Notes under the pieces: generated by a model
Database searches by the model: none
What the model saw: the letters and a program-made list of their open reading frames with translations, nothing else
What the model was told of the DNA's origin: nothing
Source of the DNA: Cyrtodaria siliqua
Lineage: Eukaryota; Mollusca; Bivalvia; Adapedonta; Hiatellidae
DNA: 64,000 nt
Direction of reading: 5' to 3'
NCBI GenBank assembly: GCA_037043455.1
Contig: JAWPHD010011213.1
Span: forward strand, 12,501 to 76,500
Shown here: piece by piece, positions 32,966 through 45,556 of the stretch
How positions within the stretch are numbered: the stretch's first letter is position 1
How the letters are laid out: the number at the start of each line of letters is the position of its first letter
Program-made: the position numbers and the translations under genes

Positions 32966-33445
32966 TTGAAACTCTGCTCCGAGTTCGACATTCGAACTTC
33001 AGCCCTGAGTTCGACGTTTTAACCTCAGCCCTGAGTCTGGCATTCGAAACTCAGCTCTGAGATTGACATTCTAACCTCAACCATCAGTTCGACATTATAA
33101 CCCTGAGTTTGACATTAGAACCTAAGCACTGAGCTCGACATTCGAACCTCAGCTCAGAGTTTGACATTCTAACCTCAGCCCTGAGTTTGACATTATAGCC
33201 TCAGTCATGAGTTCGATATAATTTAAGCCCTGAATTTGACATTAGAACCGCAGTCCTAAATTTGACTTTCTAACCTCAGTCCTGAGTTTGACATTCGAAC
33301 ATCTGCTCTGAGTTTGTCGAACCTCAGTCCTGAGTTTGACATATGAACCTCAACCCTGAGTTTGACATCGGAACGCCAGCCCTGAGTTTAACATTCTAAC
33401 CTGACCTGACATTCGCACCAGGGCTGAATTCGAATGCCAAAAGTT
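32966..33445. repeat. 26-bp minisatellite, about 18 copies
   Basis: The unit GAGTTTGACATTCGAACCTC plus AGCCCT repeats with substitutions and small deletions. Each unit contains the quasi-palindrome CTCAG-NN-CTGAG. The copies are diverged and some lack a few bases. No open frame spans the array. Confidence 0.93.
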
Positions 33446-33516
33446 AAGTAATACAGGTATATTATTAATTCGTTATATGCAAGTAATGTACAGAATATAA
33501 AACCAAAATATCACAT

Positions 33517-33980
33517 TTATTACCGATCTTCCTGGATTGTATTAAGGATTATGTCCCTTTTTTTTTAAAATTCCATTGAGATTGCATTTGAAAGAAAAAA
33601 AACAACAATATAACTCCACTAATCTATTTTTAAATGCATTTTTCCGTTTATTATGTTTACACATTTATCTAGGCAGCTATACTGAATATTAATACAATCA
33701 TGGTGATTGTGTATAAGGCTCATTGTAGCATGGTCACTGAACATTCTCTTTGTATTCAGCTTATATAATTCTCAAGTTCATGTGTGTATTAATTAATTCA
33801 CATATTTATCAAGTTTGTATTTACTTTTACTGTTCATAGCCTAGATACATGTTTAAACACAATAAATTGAAAGCTGCATTTAAAATTATTTGAGTTCTAA
33901 TTCCTTTTTTATCTTCTTTTTTAAATGCAATCTCAATGGGATTACACAAAAGAGGACATGATCCTTAATTCGGGTAATAA
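33517..33980. mobile_element. 464-bp MITE-like foldback element
   Basis: TTATTACC at both ends (33517-33524; GGTAATAA 33973-33980) encloses long inverted arms. ATTAAGGATTATGTCC and CCATTGAGATTGCATTT (33541-33590) are mirrored at about 33921-33967, roughly 80% identical by eye. The left arm carries about 15 extra bases near 33525-33540. The interior is non-coding and AT-rich. I infer a non-autonomous DNA transposon. Confidence 0.75.
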
Positions 33981-34269
33981 GCGTTTTTTTCTTCTGATTC
34001 TTGAAACTTTTAAACAACATCTTTTTTAAAAACCAAAGTCTAACTTGATATAATTGCCACACAGCAATTTTGATGCGTTTATTAATAATTAAAGGGACAC
34101 TTGATTTTTTTTTAAAAACTGACGTGTCCCGTGGGGCGGGGGGATATTACCCATCTGTCTGGATAAGCAGAGGCCCTATTCTTGCCCGGGAATCACACGT
34201 GGAGTGTTTAAAATAAGACTGAATGTGTGTACAATATCATTTTTTTTATTGCTTATTTTTTTTAAACGC
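33981..34269. other. AT-rich spacer with a short G-rich run
   Basis: GTGGGGCGGGGGG at 34130-34142 is the only notable local feature. No gene or repeat was recognised. Confidence 0.45.
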
Positions 34270-34490
34270 GGTGTTGGATTTGACAAAACTTAGCAGAACG
34301 CATTGGTATGATGTGTAGTTGTGCATATTGCTCTTTTTTCATTTAATTAATTTTAGGTTGAGTTATGGCCCCTTGATATTTTTACTTTGAATTTCTTGTC
34401 GTCGCTGATCCTCCTAAACATCTTGTTGGATTTCGACGAAATTTGGCAGGAAGCATCAGTATGATGTCTAGTTGTGCAAATCGCTGCCTT
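34270..34490 (-). repeat. minus-strand relative of the 10.76-11.59 kb repeat module
   Basis: Two partial modules contain TGGATTTGACAAAACTTAGC / TTGGATTTCGACGAAATTTG, GGTATGATGTGTAGTTGTGC / GTATGATGTCTAGTTGTGC and GAGTTATGGCCCCTTG. These correspond to the reverse complement of the landmarks CAACTAGGCTTGGTAC and GGGCCATAACTC of the earlier block. The copies are well diverged. Confidence 0.6.
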
Positions 34491-34494
34491 TCTA

Positions 34495-37400
34495 CTAGTG
34501 AGTGCCGGTATGCCGCTACCAGGACACTAGTTTCCAATGTATAAGTACTGATATCCCGTTACAAAGACATTAGTTTCTATTCTATAAGTACTGGTTTCCC
34601 GTTACCAGGTCATTAGTTTCTATTCTATAAGTACTGTTTACCCATTGCCAGTCTACTAGTGAGTGCTCGTATGCCGCTACCAGGCCACTAGTTTCCAATC
34701 TATAAGTACTGATATCCCATTACAAGGCCATTAGTTTCTATTCTATAAGTACTGGTTTCCCGTTGCCAGTCTACTATTCAGTGCTGGTATGCCGCTACCA
34801 GGCACCTATCTTCCATTCTATCAGCACTGGTATCCCGCTACCAGGCCATTAGTTTCTATGCTTTAAGTACTGGTTTCACGTTGCCTTTCTACTAGTGAGT
34901 GCTGGTATGCCGCTACCCGGCCACTAGTTCCCAATCTATAAGTACTGAGATCCCGTTACAAGGCCATTTGTTTCTATTCTATTAGTACTGGTTTCCCGTT
35001 GCCAGTCTACTAGTGAGTGCTGGTATGCCGCTACCAGGGCATTTTTTTCCATTCTATAAATACTGTTATCCTGTTACTAGGTACTATTTTCTATTCTATT
35101 AGTACTGGTTTCACCTTGCCAGTCTACTAGTGAGTGCTGGTATGCTGCTACCAGGCCACTAGTTTTCATTCTATCGGCACTGGTATCCACTACCAGGCCA
35201 TTAGTTTCTATTCTATAGGTACTGGTTTCCCGTTGCCAGTCTACTAGTGGTGAGTGCTGGTATGCCGCTACCAATCCACTAGTTTCCATTCTATAAGTAC
35301 TGGTATCCCGTTAAAGGTCCACTAGTTTCTATTCTATAATTACTGCGCTCCCATTTCCAGGCCAACACTAGTTTCCAATCTATAAGTACTGATATCCCGT
35401 TACAAGGCCATTAGTTTCTTTTCTATAAGTACTGGTTTCCCGTTGCCAGTCTACTATCAGTGCTGGTATGCCGCTACCAAGCCACCATCTTCCATTCTAT
35501 CAGCACTGGTATCCCGCTACCAGGCCATTAGTTTCTATGCTATAAGTACTGGTTTCACGTTGCCATTCTACTAGTGAGTGCTTGTATGCCGCTATCAGGC
35601 CATTAGTTTCTATTCTATAAGGACTGGTTTCCCGTTACCAGTCTACTAGTCAGTGCTGGTATGCCGCTACCAGGCCACTATCTTCCATTCTATCAGCACT
35701 GGTATCCCGCTACCAGGTCATTAGTTTCTCTGCTATAAGTACTGGTTTCACGTTGCCAGTCTACTAGTGAGTGCTGGTATGCTGCTATCAGGCCATTAGT
35801 TACCATTCTATAAATACTGCGTTCCCATTTCCAGGCCACCTTTCTATAAGTACTGGTATCCTGTTGCCTTTCTACTAGTGAGTGCTGGTACCCGCTACCG
35901 GGTCACTAGTTTCCAATCTATAAGTACTGATATCCCGTTACAAGGCCATTAGTTTCTATTCTATAAATACTACTTTCCCGTTGCCAGTCTACAAGTCAGT
36001 GCTGATATGCCGCTACCAGGCCACTTGTTTCCATTCTGTAAGTTCTATTATCCTGTTACCAGGTACTAGGTTTTATTCTATAAGTACTGGTGTCACATTG
36101 CCAGTGTACTAGTGAGTGCTGGTATGCCGCTACCAGGCCACTAGTTTCCAATCTATAAGTACTGATATCCCGTTAAAGTCCATTAGTTTCTATTCTATAA
36201 GTACTGGTTTCCCGTTGCCAGTCTAATAGAGTGCTGGTATGCCGCTACCAGGCCACTTTTTTCATTCTATAAGTACTGTTATCCTGTTACCAGGTACTAG
36301 TTTCTATTCTATTAGAACTGGTTTCACGTTGCCAGTCTGCTAGTGAGTGCTGGTATGCCGCTACCAGGCCATTTATTTCTATTTTATAAGTAGTGGTTTC
36401 CCATTGCCAGTTTACTAATGAGAGCTGGTGTGCTGCTAAAAGGCCACTAGTTTCCGTTCTATAAGTACTTTTATCCTGTTACCAGTCCACTAGTTTCTAT
36501 TCTATAAGTATTGGTATCCCATTAAAGGGCCACTAGATTCTATTCTATAAATCCTGCGTTAACATTTCCTGGCCACCATCCTATAAGTGCTGGTATCCTG
36601 TTGCCTTTCTACCAGTGAGTGCTGGTATGCCGCTAACAGGCCACTAGTTTCCATTATATAAGTACTGCTATCCTGTTACCAGGCACTAGTTTCTATTCTC
36701 TAAGTACTGGTTTCACGTTGCCAGTCTACAAATGAATGCTGGTATGCCGCAACAAGGCCACTAATTTCGATTCTATAAGTGCTGGTATCTCGTTGCCATT
36801 CTACTGGTGAGTGCTGGTATGCCGGTATCAGGCCACTAGTTTTCATTCTATAAGTACTGGTATCCCGTCACCAGGCCACTATTTTCCATTCTATCAGCAC
36901 TGGTATCCCGATATCAGACCATTAGTTTATATTCTATAGGTAATGGTTTCATGTTGCCATTTTACTAGTGAGGGCTGGTATGCCTCTACCAGGCCACTAG
37001 TTTCCATTCTATAAGTACTGTTATCCTGTTACCAGGCACTAGTTTATATTCTATTAGTACTGGTTTCACGTTGCCAGTCTACGAATGAATGCTGGTATGC
37101 CGCAACAAGTCCACTACTTTCGATTCTATAAGTACTGGTATCCCGTTGCCATTCTACTGGTGAGTGCTGGTATGCCGGTATCAGGCCACTAGTTTTCATT
37201 CTATAAGTACTGGTATCCCTACACCAGGCCACTATTTTCCATTCTATCAGCACTGGTATCCCGCTTCCAAGCCATTAGTTTCTATTATATAAGTACATGG
37301 TTACCCGTTGCCAGTCTACTAATGAGTGGTAGTATGCCGCTACCAGGCACATAGTTTCCATTCTATAAGTACTGATATTCCATCACCAGGCCACTAGTTT

Positions 37401-40400
37401 CTATTCTATAAATACTGCGTTCCCATTTCCAGGTCACCATCCTATAGGTACTGGTATCCTGTTGCCTTTCTACTAGTGAGTGCTGGTATGCCGCTACCAG
37501 GCCACTAGTTTCCAATGTATAAGTACTGATATCCCGTTACAAGGCCATTAGTTTCTATTCTATAAGTACTCGTTTCCCGTTGCCAGTCTACTAGTGAGTG
37601 CTGGTATGCCGCTACCATGGCACTTTTTCCATTCTATATGTACTGTTATCCTGTTACCAGGTATTAGTTTATATTCTATAAGTACTGGTTTCACGTTGCC
37701 AGTCTACTAGTGGGTGCTGGCATGCCGCTACCAGGCCACTAGTTTTCATTTTATCAGCACTGGTATCACGCTACCAGGCCATTAGTTTCTATTCTATAGG
37801 TACTGGGTTCCCGTTGACAGTCTACTAGTGAGTGCTGGTATGCCGCTACCAATCCACTAGTTTCCATTCTATAAGTACTGGTATCCCGTTAAAGGTCCAC
37901 TAGTTTCTGTTCTATAATTTTTGCGCTCCCATTTCCAGGCCAACATCCTATAAGTACTGGTATCCTGCTGCCTTTCTACTAGTGAGTGCCGGTATGCCGC
38001 TACCAGGACACTAGTTTCCAATGTATAAGTACTGATATCCCGTTACAAAGACATTATTTTCTATTCTATAAGTACTGGTTTCCCGTTACCAGGTCATTAG
38101 TTTCTATTCTATAAGTACTGTTTACCCATTGTCAGTCTACTAGTGAGTGCTCGTATGCCGCTACCAGGCCACTAGTTTCCAATCTATAAGTACTGTTATC
38201 CCGTTACAAGGCCATTAGTTTCTATTCTATAAGTACTGTTTACCCGTTGCCAGTCTACTATTCAGTGCTGGTATGCTGCTACCAGGCCCCTATCTTCCAT
38301 TCTATCAGCACTGGTATCCAGCTACCAGGCCATTAGTTTCTATGCTATAAGTGCTGGTTTCACGTTGTCAGTCTACTAGTGAGTGCTGGTATGCCGCTAT
38401 CAGGCCACTAGTTTCCATTCTATAAGTACTGGTATCCCATTAAAGGGCCACTAGTTTCTATTCTATAAATACTGCGTTCCCATTTCCAGGCCACCATCCT
38501 ATAAGTACTGGTATCCTGTTGCCTTTCTACTAGTGAGTGCTGGTATGCCGCTACCCGGCCACTAGTTTTCAATCTATAAGTACTGAGATCCCGTTACAAG
38601 GCCATTTGTAACTATTCTATTAGTACTGGTTTCCCGTTGCCTTTCTACTAGTGAGTGCTGGTATGCCGCTACCCGGCCACTAGTTTCCAATCTATAAGTA
38701 CTGAGATCCCGTTACAAGGCCATTTGTTACTATTCTATTAGTACTGGTTTCCCGTTGCCAGTCTACTAGTGAGTGCTGGTATGCCGCTACCAGGGCACTT
38801 TTTTTCATTCTATAAGTACTGTTATCCTGTTACCAGATACTAGTTTCTATTCTATAAGTACTGGTTTCACCTTGCCAGTCTACTAGTGAGTGCTTGTATG
38901 CTGTTACCAGGCCACTAGTTTTCATTCTATCGGCACTGGTATCCGCTACCAGGCCATTAGTTTCTATTCTATAGGTACTGTTTTCCCGTTGCCAGTCTAC
39001 TAGTGGTGAGTGCTGATATGCCGCTACCAATCCACTAGTTTCCATTCTATAAGTACTGGTATCCCGTTAAAGGTCCACTAGTTTCTATTCTATAATTACT
39101 GCGCTCCCATTTCCAGGTCAACATCCTATAAGTACTGGTATCCTGTTGCCTTTCTACTAGTGAGTGCTGGTACCCGCTACCAGTCCAGTAGTTTCCAATG
39201 TATAAGTACTGATATCCCGTTACAAAGACATAAGTTTCTATTCTGTAAGTACTGGTTTCCCGTTACCAGGTCATTAGTTTCTATTCTATAAGTACTGTTT
39301 ATCCATTGTCAGTCTACTAGTGAGTGCTCGTATGCCGCTACCAGGCCACTAGTTTCCAATCTATAAGTACTAATATCCCGTTACAAGGCCATTAGTTTCT
39401 ATTCTATAAGTACTATTTACCGGTTGCCAGTCTACTATTCAGTGCTGGTATGCCGCTACCAGGCCCCTATCTTCCATTCTATCAGCACTGGTATCCCGCT
39501 ACCAGGCCATTAGTTTCTATTCTATAAGTACTGGTTTCACGTTGCCAATCTACTAGTGGGTGCTGGAATGCCGCTATCAGGCCATTAGTTCTTATTCTAT
39601 AAGGACTGGTTTCTCGTTACCAGTCTACTAGTCAGTGCTGTTATGCCGCTACCAGGCCACTATCTTCCATTCTATCAGCACTGGTATCCCGCTACCAAGC
39701 CATTAGTTGCTATGCTATAAGTACTGGTTTCACGTTGCCAGTCTACTAGTGAGTGCTGGTATACTGCTATCAGGCCATTAGTTTCCATTCTATAAATACT
39801 GCGTTCCCATTTCCAGGTCACCATCCTATAAGTACTGGTATCCTGTTGCCTTTCTACTAGTGAGTGCTGGTACCCGCTACCGGGCAACTAGTTTCCAATC
39901 TATAAGTACTGATATCCCGTTACAAGGCCATTAGTTTCTATTCTATAAATACTAGTTTTCCGTTGCCAGTCTACAAGTGAGTGCTGATAAGCCGCTACCA
40001 GGCCACTTGTTTCATTCTGTAAGTTCTATTATCCTGTTACCAGGTACTAGTTTCTATTCTATAAGTACTGGTTTCACGTTGCCAGTGTACTAGTGAGTGC
40101 TGGTATGCCGCTAACAGGCCACTAGTTTCCAATCTATAAGTACTGATATCCCGTTACAAGACCAGTAGTTTCTATTCTATAAGTACTGGTTTCCCGTTGC
40201 CAGTCTACTAGTGAGTGCTGGTATGCCACTACCAGGCCACTATTTTCCATTCTATCAGCACTGGTATCCCGCTACAAGGCCATTAGTTTCTATGCTATAA
40301 GTACTGTACTAGTTTCACGTTGCCAGTCTACTAGTGAGAGCTTGTATGTCACTACCAAGCCATTAGTTTATATTCTATAAGTACTGGTTACCCATTGCCA

Positions 40401-43055
40401 GTCTACTAGTGAGTGCTAATATGCCGCTACCAGGCCACTAGTTTCTATTCTATAAATACTGCGATCCCATTTCCAGGCCACCATCCTATAAGTACTGGTA
40501 TCCTGTTGCCTTTCTACTAGTGAGTGCTGGTACCCGCTACCAGGCCACTAGTTTACAATGTATAGGTACTGATATCCCGTTACAAGGCCATAAGTTTCTA
40601 TTCTATAAGTAAGTACTGGTTTCCTTTTGCCAGTCTACTAGTGAGTGCTGGTATCTCTAGTTTTTATTCTATCAGCACTGGTATCCCGCTACCAGGCTAT
40701 TAGTTTCTATTCTATACGTATTGGTTTCCCATTGCCAGTCTACTAATGAGTGCTGGTATGCCGCTATCAGGCCACTAGTTTCAATTCTATAAGTATTGTT
40801 ATCCCGTTACCAGGCAGCTAATTTCTATTCTATAAATACTGCGTTCCCATTTCCAGGCTACCGTCCTATAAGTACTGATATCCTGTAGCCTTTCTACTAC
40901 TGACTATTATAAATACCCATTCTTCCCCAGAACCATAGTCCATTGGAATACCCTACCTCAAAGAGTAGTAACCCTGCCCCCCGTGCATTTTGCCTGGCTG
41001 TTAGCCATGTCAATCACATGTCTCCCTAGAAAGCATAATAAGACTAACGTCTTGTCAGTTGACGCGCGTCAAGTCTAGGTCCGCAGCAGGGGTTTGACAT
41101 ATTGGAAGATAGATAGATAGATAGTGAGTGATGGTATACAGTACGTACCAGGCCTCTCCTTACCACCAATCTATAAGTACTGATATCCCGTTACAAGGAC
41201 ATTAGTTTCTATTCTATAAATTCTGGTTTCCCGTTGCCAGTCTACTCGTGAGTGCTGGTATGACGCTACCAGGACACGTTTTTCCATTCTATAAGTTCTG
41301 TTATCCTGTTACCAGGTACTAATTTCTATTCTATAAGTACTGGTTTCACGTTGCCAGTGTACTTGTGAGTGCTGGTATGCCGCTACCAGGCCATTAGTTT
41401 TCATTCTATCAGTACGGGTATCATGTTACCAGGCCATTATTTTCTATTCTATAGATACTGGTTTCCCGTTGCCTGTCTACTAGTGAGTGCTGGTCCGCTG
41501 CTACCAGTCCACTAGTTAGTACTGTTATCCCGCTACCAGGCCATTACTTTCTATTCTATAGGTACTGGTTTCCCTTTGCCAGTCTACTAGTGAGAGCTTG
41601 TGTGCTGCTACAAGGCCACTAGTTTCCGTGCTATAAGTACTTTTATCATGTTACCAGGCCACTAGTTTCTATTCTATAAATACTTGTTTCACGTTGCCAG
41701 TCTACGAGTCAGTGCTGGCATGCTTCAACCAGGCCACTAGTTTTCATTCTATCAGCACTGGTATCTCGTTACCAGGCCATTTGTTTCTATTCTATAAATA
41801 CTGCGTTAACATTTCCAGGCCACCATCCTATAAGTACAGGTATCATGTTGCCTTTCTACCAGTGAGTTCTGGTATGCCGCTACCAGGCAATTAGTTTCCA
41901 TTCTATAAGTACTGTTATCCTGTTACCAGGCACTAGTTTCTATTCTCTAAGTACTGGTTTCACGTTGCCATTCTACAAATGAATGATGGTATGCCGCAAC
42001 CAGACCGCTAGTTTCTATTCTATAAGTACTGGTAACGCGTTGCCAGTCTACTATTGAGTGAACGTATGGCCATTAATTTCCATTCTAAAAATACTGCGTT
42101 CCCATTTCCAGGCCACCATCCTATAAGTACTGGTATCCTGTTGGCTTTCTACTAGTGAGTGCTGGTATGCCGCTACCAGGTCACTAGTTTCAAATCTATA
42201 AGACTTTGTACTGATATCCCGTTACAAGGCCATTAGTTTCTATTCTATAAGTACTGGTTTTCCGTGGCCAGTCTACTAGTGAGTGCTGGTATGCCGCTAC
42301 CAGGCCACTTTTTTCATTGTATAAGTACTGTTATCCTGTTACCAGGTACTAGTTTCTATTCTATGAGTACTGGTTTCACGTTTCCAGTCTACTAGTGAGT
42401 GCTGGTATGCCGCTACCATGCCATTAATTTCTATTCTATAGGTACTGGTTTCCCGTTGCCAGTCTACTAGTGAGAGCTGGTGTGCTGCTACAAGGCCACT
42501 AGTTTCCATTCGGTAAGTACTGTTATCCTGTTACCAGGAACAAGTTTCTATTCCTTAAGTACTGGTTTCACGTTGCCAGTCTACAAATGAATGCTGGTAT
42601 GCCGTAACCAGACCACTAGGTTCTATTCTATAAGTACTTGTTACCCGTTGCCAGTCTAGTAGTGAGCGACGATTTGCCGCTACCAGGCCACTAGTTTCCA
42701 TTCTATAAGTACTGGTATCCCGTTAAAGGGCCACTAGTTTCTATTCTATAAATACTGCGTTCCCATTTCCAGGCCGCCATCCTATAAGTGCTGGTATCCG
42801 GTTGCCTTTCTACTAGTGAGCGCTGGTATGCCGCTACCAGGCCACTAGTTTCCAATGTATAAGTACTGATATCCCGTTACAAGGGCATTAGTTTCTATTT
42901 TATAAGTACTGTTTTCCCGTTGCCATTCTACTAGTGAGTGCTGGTATGCCGCTACCAGGCCACTAGTTTTCATTGTATCAGCACTGGTATCCCGCTACCA
43001 GGCTATTAGTTTCTATTCTACAGGTACTGGTGTCCCGTTGCCAGTCTGCTAGTGA
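34495..43055. repeat. degenerate ~43-bp satellite array, 8.5 kb
   Basis: The basic unit is about CTAGTTTCTATTCTATAAGT then ACTGGTATCCCGTTACCAGG and CCA. It is interleaved with a shorter variant, CTACTAGTGAGTGCTGGTAT then GCCGCTACCAGGCCA. ACTAGT recurs throughout. A marker module (CATTTCCAGGCCACCATCCT and CTGTTGCCTTTCTACTAG) recurs roughly every 300-900 bp. The array also contains long internal duplications: the block around 34660 recurs near 38143 and 39320. It is interrupted by non-satellite DNA at about 40903-41150. Short open frames inside are not conserved between copies and are not genes. Confidence 0.96.
40903..41150. other. non-satellite insertion inside the array, with GATA run
   Basis: About 240 bp that does not match the satellite unit (CCCATTCTTCCCCAGAACCA ... 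CTTGTCAGTTGACGCGCGTC). It ends with a GATA microsatellite (about 41107-41124). The satellite resumes near 41165. Terminal inverted repeats or a target duplication were not recognised. Confidence 0.7.
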
Positions 43056-43250
43056 GTGGAACCCAAAAGGCAGATCTAGATTTGCATGTAAGCATGTATA
43101 TATCTATACTTTTGGTTTGGGATTTCTTATAGCATTATGCATCTTATTCATACTTCACCCATATTGGGGCATGGTCTCCCTCCTCCGCCCCCGTCCCCCG
43201 CCCCCCCCGCCCCCACTCCCACCTCCTCCCTCACTCCCACCTCCTCCCTC
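43056..43250. other. junction DNA between satellites, with C-rich tract
   Basis: About 120 bp of ordinary sequence is followed by a C-rich, CCTCC- and CCCAC-containing tract (43170-43250). At least four runs of five or more C lie at 43189-43216. On the minus strand this is a G-run array with G-quadruplex potential. The 371-bp satellite starts directly at its end. Confidence 0.85.
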
Positions 43251-45556
43251 GTACTTTCAAAGGATATGAACACGTCACAAATGAAACGGGCACTCTATGG
43301 CACGCAGAATGATACTTGTTGACATTGCATGCCCGGGGACGTAATCCGTGTACGGTGAAATAGCAGAAACAGAGATAACTTAGATTTTTCCGCGATCTGA
43401 TAGCCCATATGATTATTATTCATAAGAGTAATACGTATAGAATATGTACAATATTATCTGGCGTGTTGTTATGATTGTTAATATGACTATTGTTATAATT
43501 ATTGCAGCAAACCTGTATCAAGACACAACGTTAATCGCTTCTCAAGTGAGGCCTGAAGTTGCATGTACAAGCATTGAAAAGCCAACAATGCGTTCCACCG
43601 TAAGTTTTTCATATGTATACGTACTTTCAACAGATATGCACACGTCAGAAATGAAACGGGCACTCTATGGCACGCAGTAAGATACTTGTTGACATTTCGT
43701 AATCCGTGTACGGGGAAATAGGAGCAACAGTGATAACTTAGATTTTTACGCGATCTGATAGTACATATGATTATTATTCATAATAGTAATACGTATAGAA
43801 TATGTACAATATTATCTGGCTTGTTGTTATGATTGTTAATATGACTATTCTTATAATTATTGCAGCAAACCTGTATCAAGACACAACGTTAATCGCTTCT
43901 CAAGTGAGCCCAGAAGTTGCATGTACAAGCCATGACAAGCCAACAATGCGTTCCACCGTAAGTTTTTCATATGTATACGTACTTTCAACAGATATGCACA
44001 AGTCAGAAATGAAACGGGCACTCTATGGCACGCAGAATGATACTTGTTGACATTTCATTGCCAAGGGACGTAATACGTGTACGGGAAAATAGGAGCAACA
44101 GAGATAACTTAGATTTTTACGCGATCTGATAGTACATATGATTATTATTCATAATAGTAATACGTATAGAATATGTACAATATTATCTGGCTTGTTGTTA
44201 TGATTGTTAATATGACTATTCTTATAATTATTGCAGCAAACCTGTATCAAGACACAACGTTAATCGCTTCTCAAGTGAGCCCAGAAGTTGCATGTACAAG
44301 CCATGACAAGCCAACAATGCGTTCCACCGTAAGTTTTTCATATGTATACGTACTTTCAACAGATATGCACAAGTCAGAAATGAAACGGGCACTCTATGGC
44401 ACGCAGAATGATACTTGTTGACATTTCATTGCCAAGGGACGTAATACGTGTACGGGAAAATAGGAGCAACAGAGATAACTTAGATTTTTACGCGATCTGA
44501 TAGTACATATGATTATTATTCATAATAGTAATACGTATAGAATATGTACAATATTATCTGGCTTGTTGTTATGATTGTTAATATGACTATTGTTATAATT
44601 ATTGCAGCAAACCTGTATCAAGACACAACGTTAATCGCTTCTCAAGTGAGCCCAGAAGTTGCATGTACAAGCCATGACAAGCCAACAATGCGTTCCACCG
44701 TAAGTTTTTCATATGTATACGTACTTTCAACAGATATGCACAAGTCAGAAATGAAACGGGCACTCTATGGCACGCAGAATGATACTTGTTGACATTTCAT
44801 TGCCAAGGGACGTAATACGTGTACGGGAAAATAGGAGCAACAGAGATAACTTAGATTTTTACGCGATCTGATAGTACATATGATTATTATTCATAATAGT
44901 AATACGTATAGAATATGTACAATATTATCTGGCTTGTTGTTATGATTGTTAATATGACTATTCTTATAATTATTGCAGCAAACCTGTATCAAGACACAAC
45001 GTTAATCGCTTCTCAAGTGAGCCCAGAAGTTGCATGTACAAGCCATGACAAGCCAACAATGCGTTCCACCGTAAGTTTTTCATATGTATACGTACTTTCA
45101 ACAGATATGCACAAGTCAGAAATGAAACGGGCACTCTATGGCACGCAGAATGATACTTGTTGACATTTCATTGCCAAGGGACGTAATACGTGTACGGGAA
45201 AATAGGAGCAACAGAGATAACTTAGATTTTTACGCGATCTGATAGTACATATGATTATTATTCATAATAGTAATACGTATAGAATATGTACAATATTATC
45301 TGGCTTGTTGTTATGATTGTTAATATGACTATTGTTATAATTATTGCAGCAAACCTGTATCAAGACACAACGTTAATCGCTTCTCAAGTGAGCCCAGAAG
45401 TTGCATGTACAAGCCATGACAAGCCAACAATGCGTTCCACCGTAAGTTTTTCATATGTATACGTACTTTCAACAGATATGCACAAGTCAGAAATGAAACG
45501 GGCACTCTATGGCACGCAGAATGATACTTGTTGACATTTCATTGCCAAGGGACGTA
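43251..45556 (+). repeat. 371-bp satellite, subfamily I
   Basis: A partial monomer starts at 43251. Six monomers follow whose ORF starts are at 43444, 43802, 44173, 44544, 44915 and 45286. The first period is 358 bp because of a 13-bp deletion; the others are exactly 371. Monomers 2-6 are nearly identical. Differences from subfamily II are spread along the unit: about 27 in the 249-bp ORF and, by eye, a higher fraction in the spacer. The subfamily ends abruptly at about 45556, inside the spacer. Confidence 0.97.

Noticed and set aside
32649..32969. 106-codon ORF with a hydrophobic segment
   Set aside because: A single hydrophobic stretch in AT-rich DNA is expected by chance; no conserved motif or signals support it.
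35077..39887. Minus-strand frames such as METSGLVAAYQHS inside the 43-bp array
   Set aside because: They are short, start and stop at random relative to the unit, and are not preserved in most copies.
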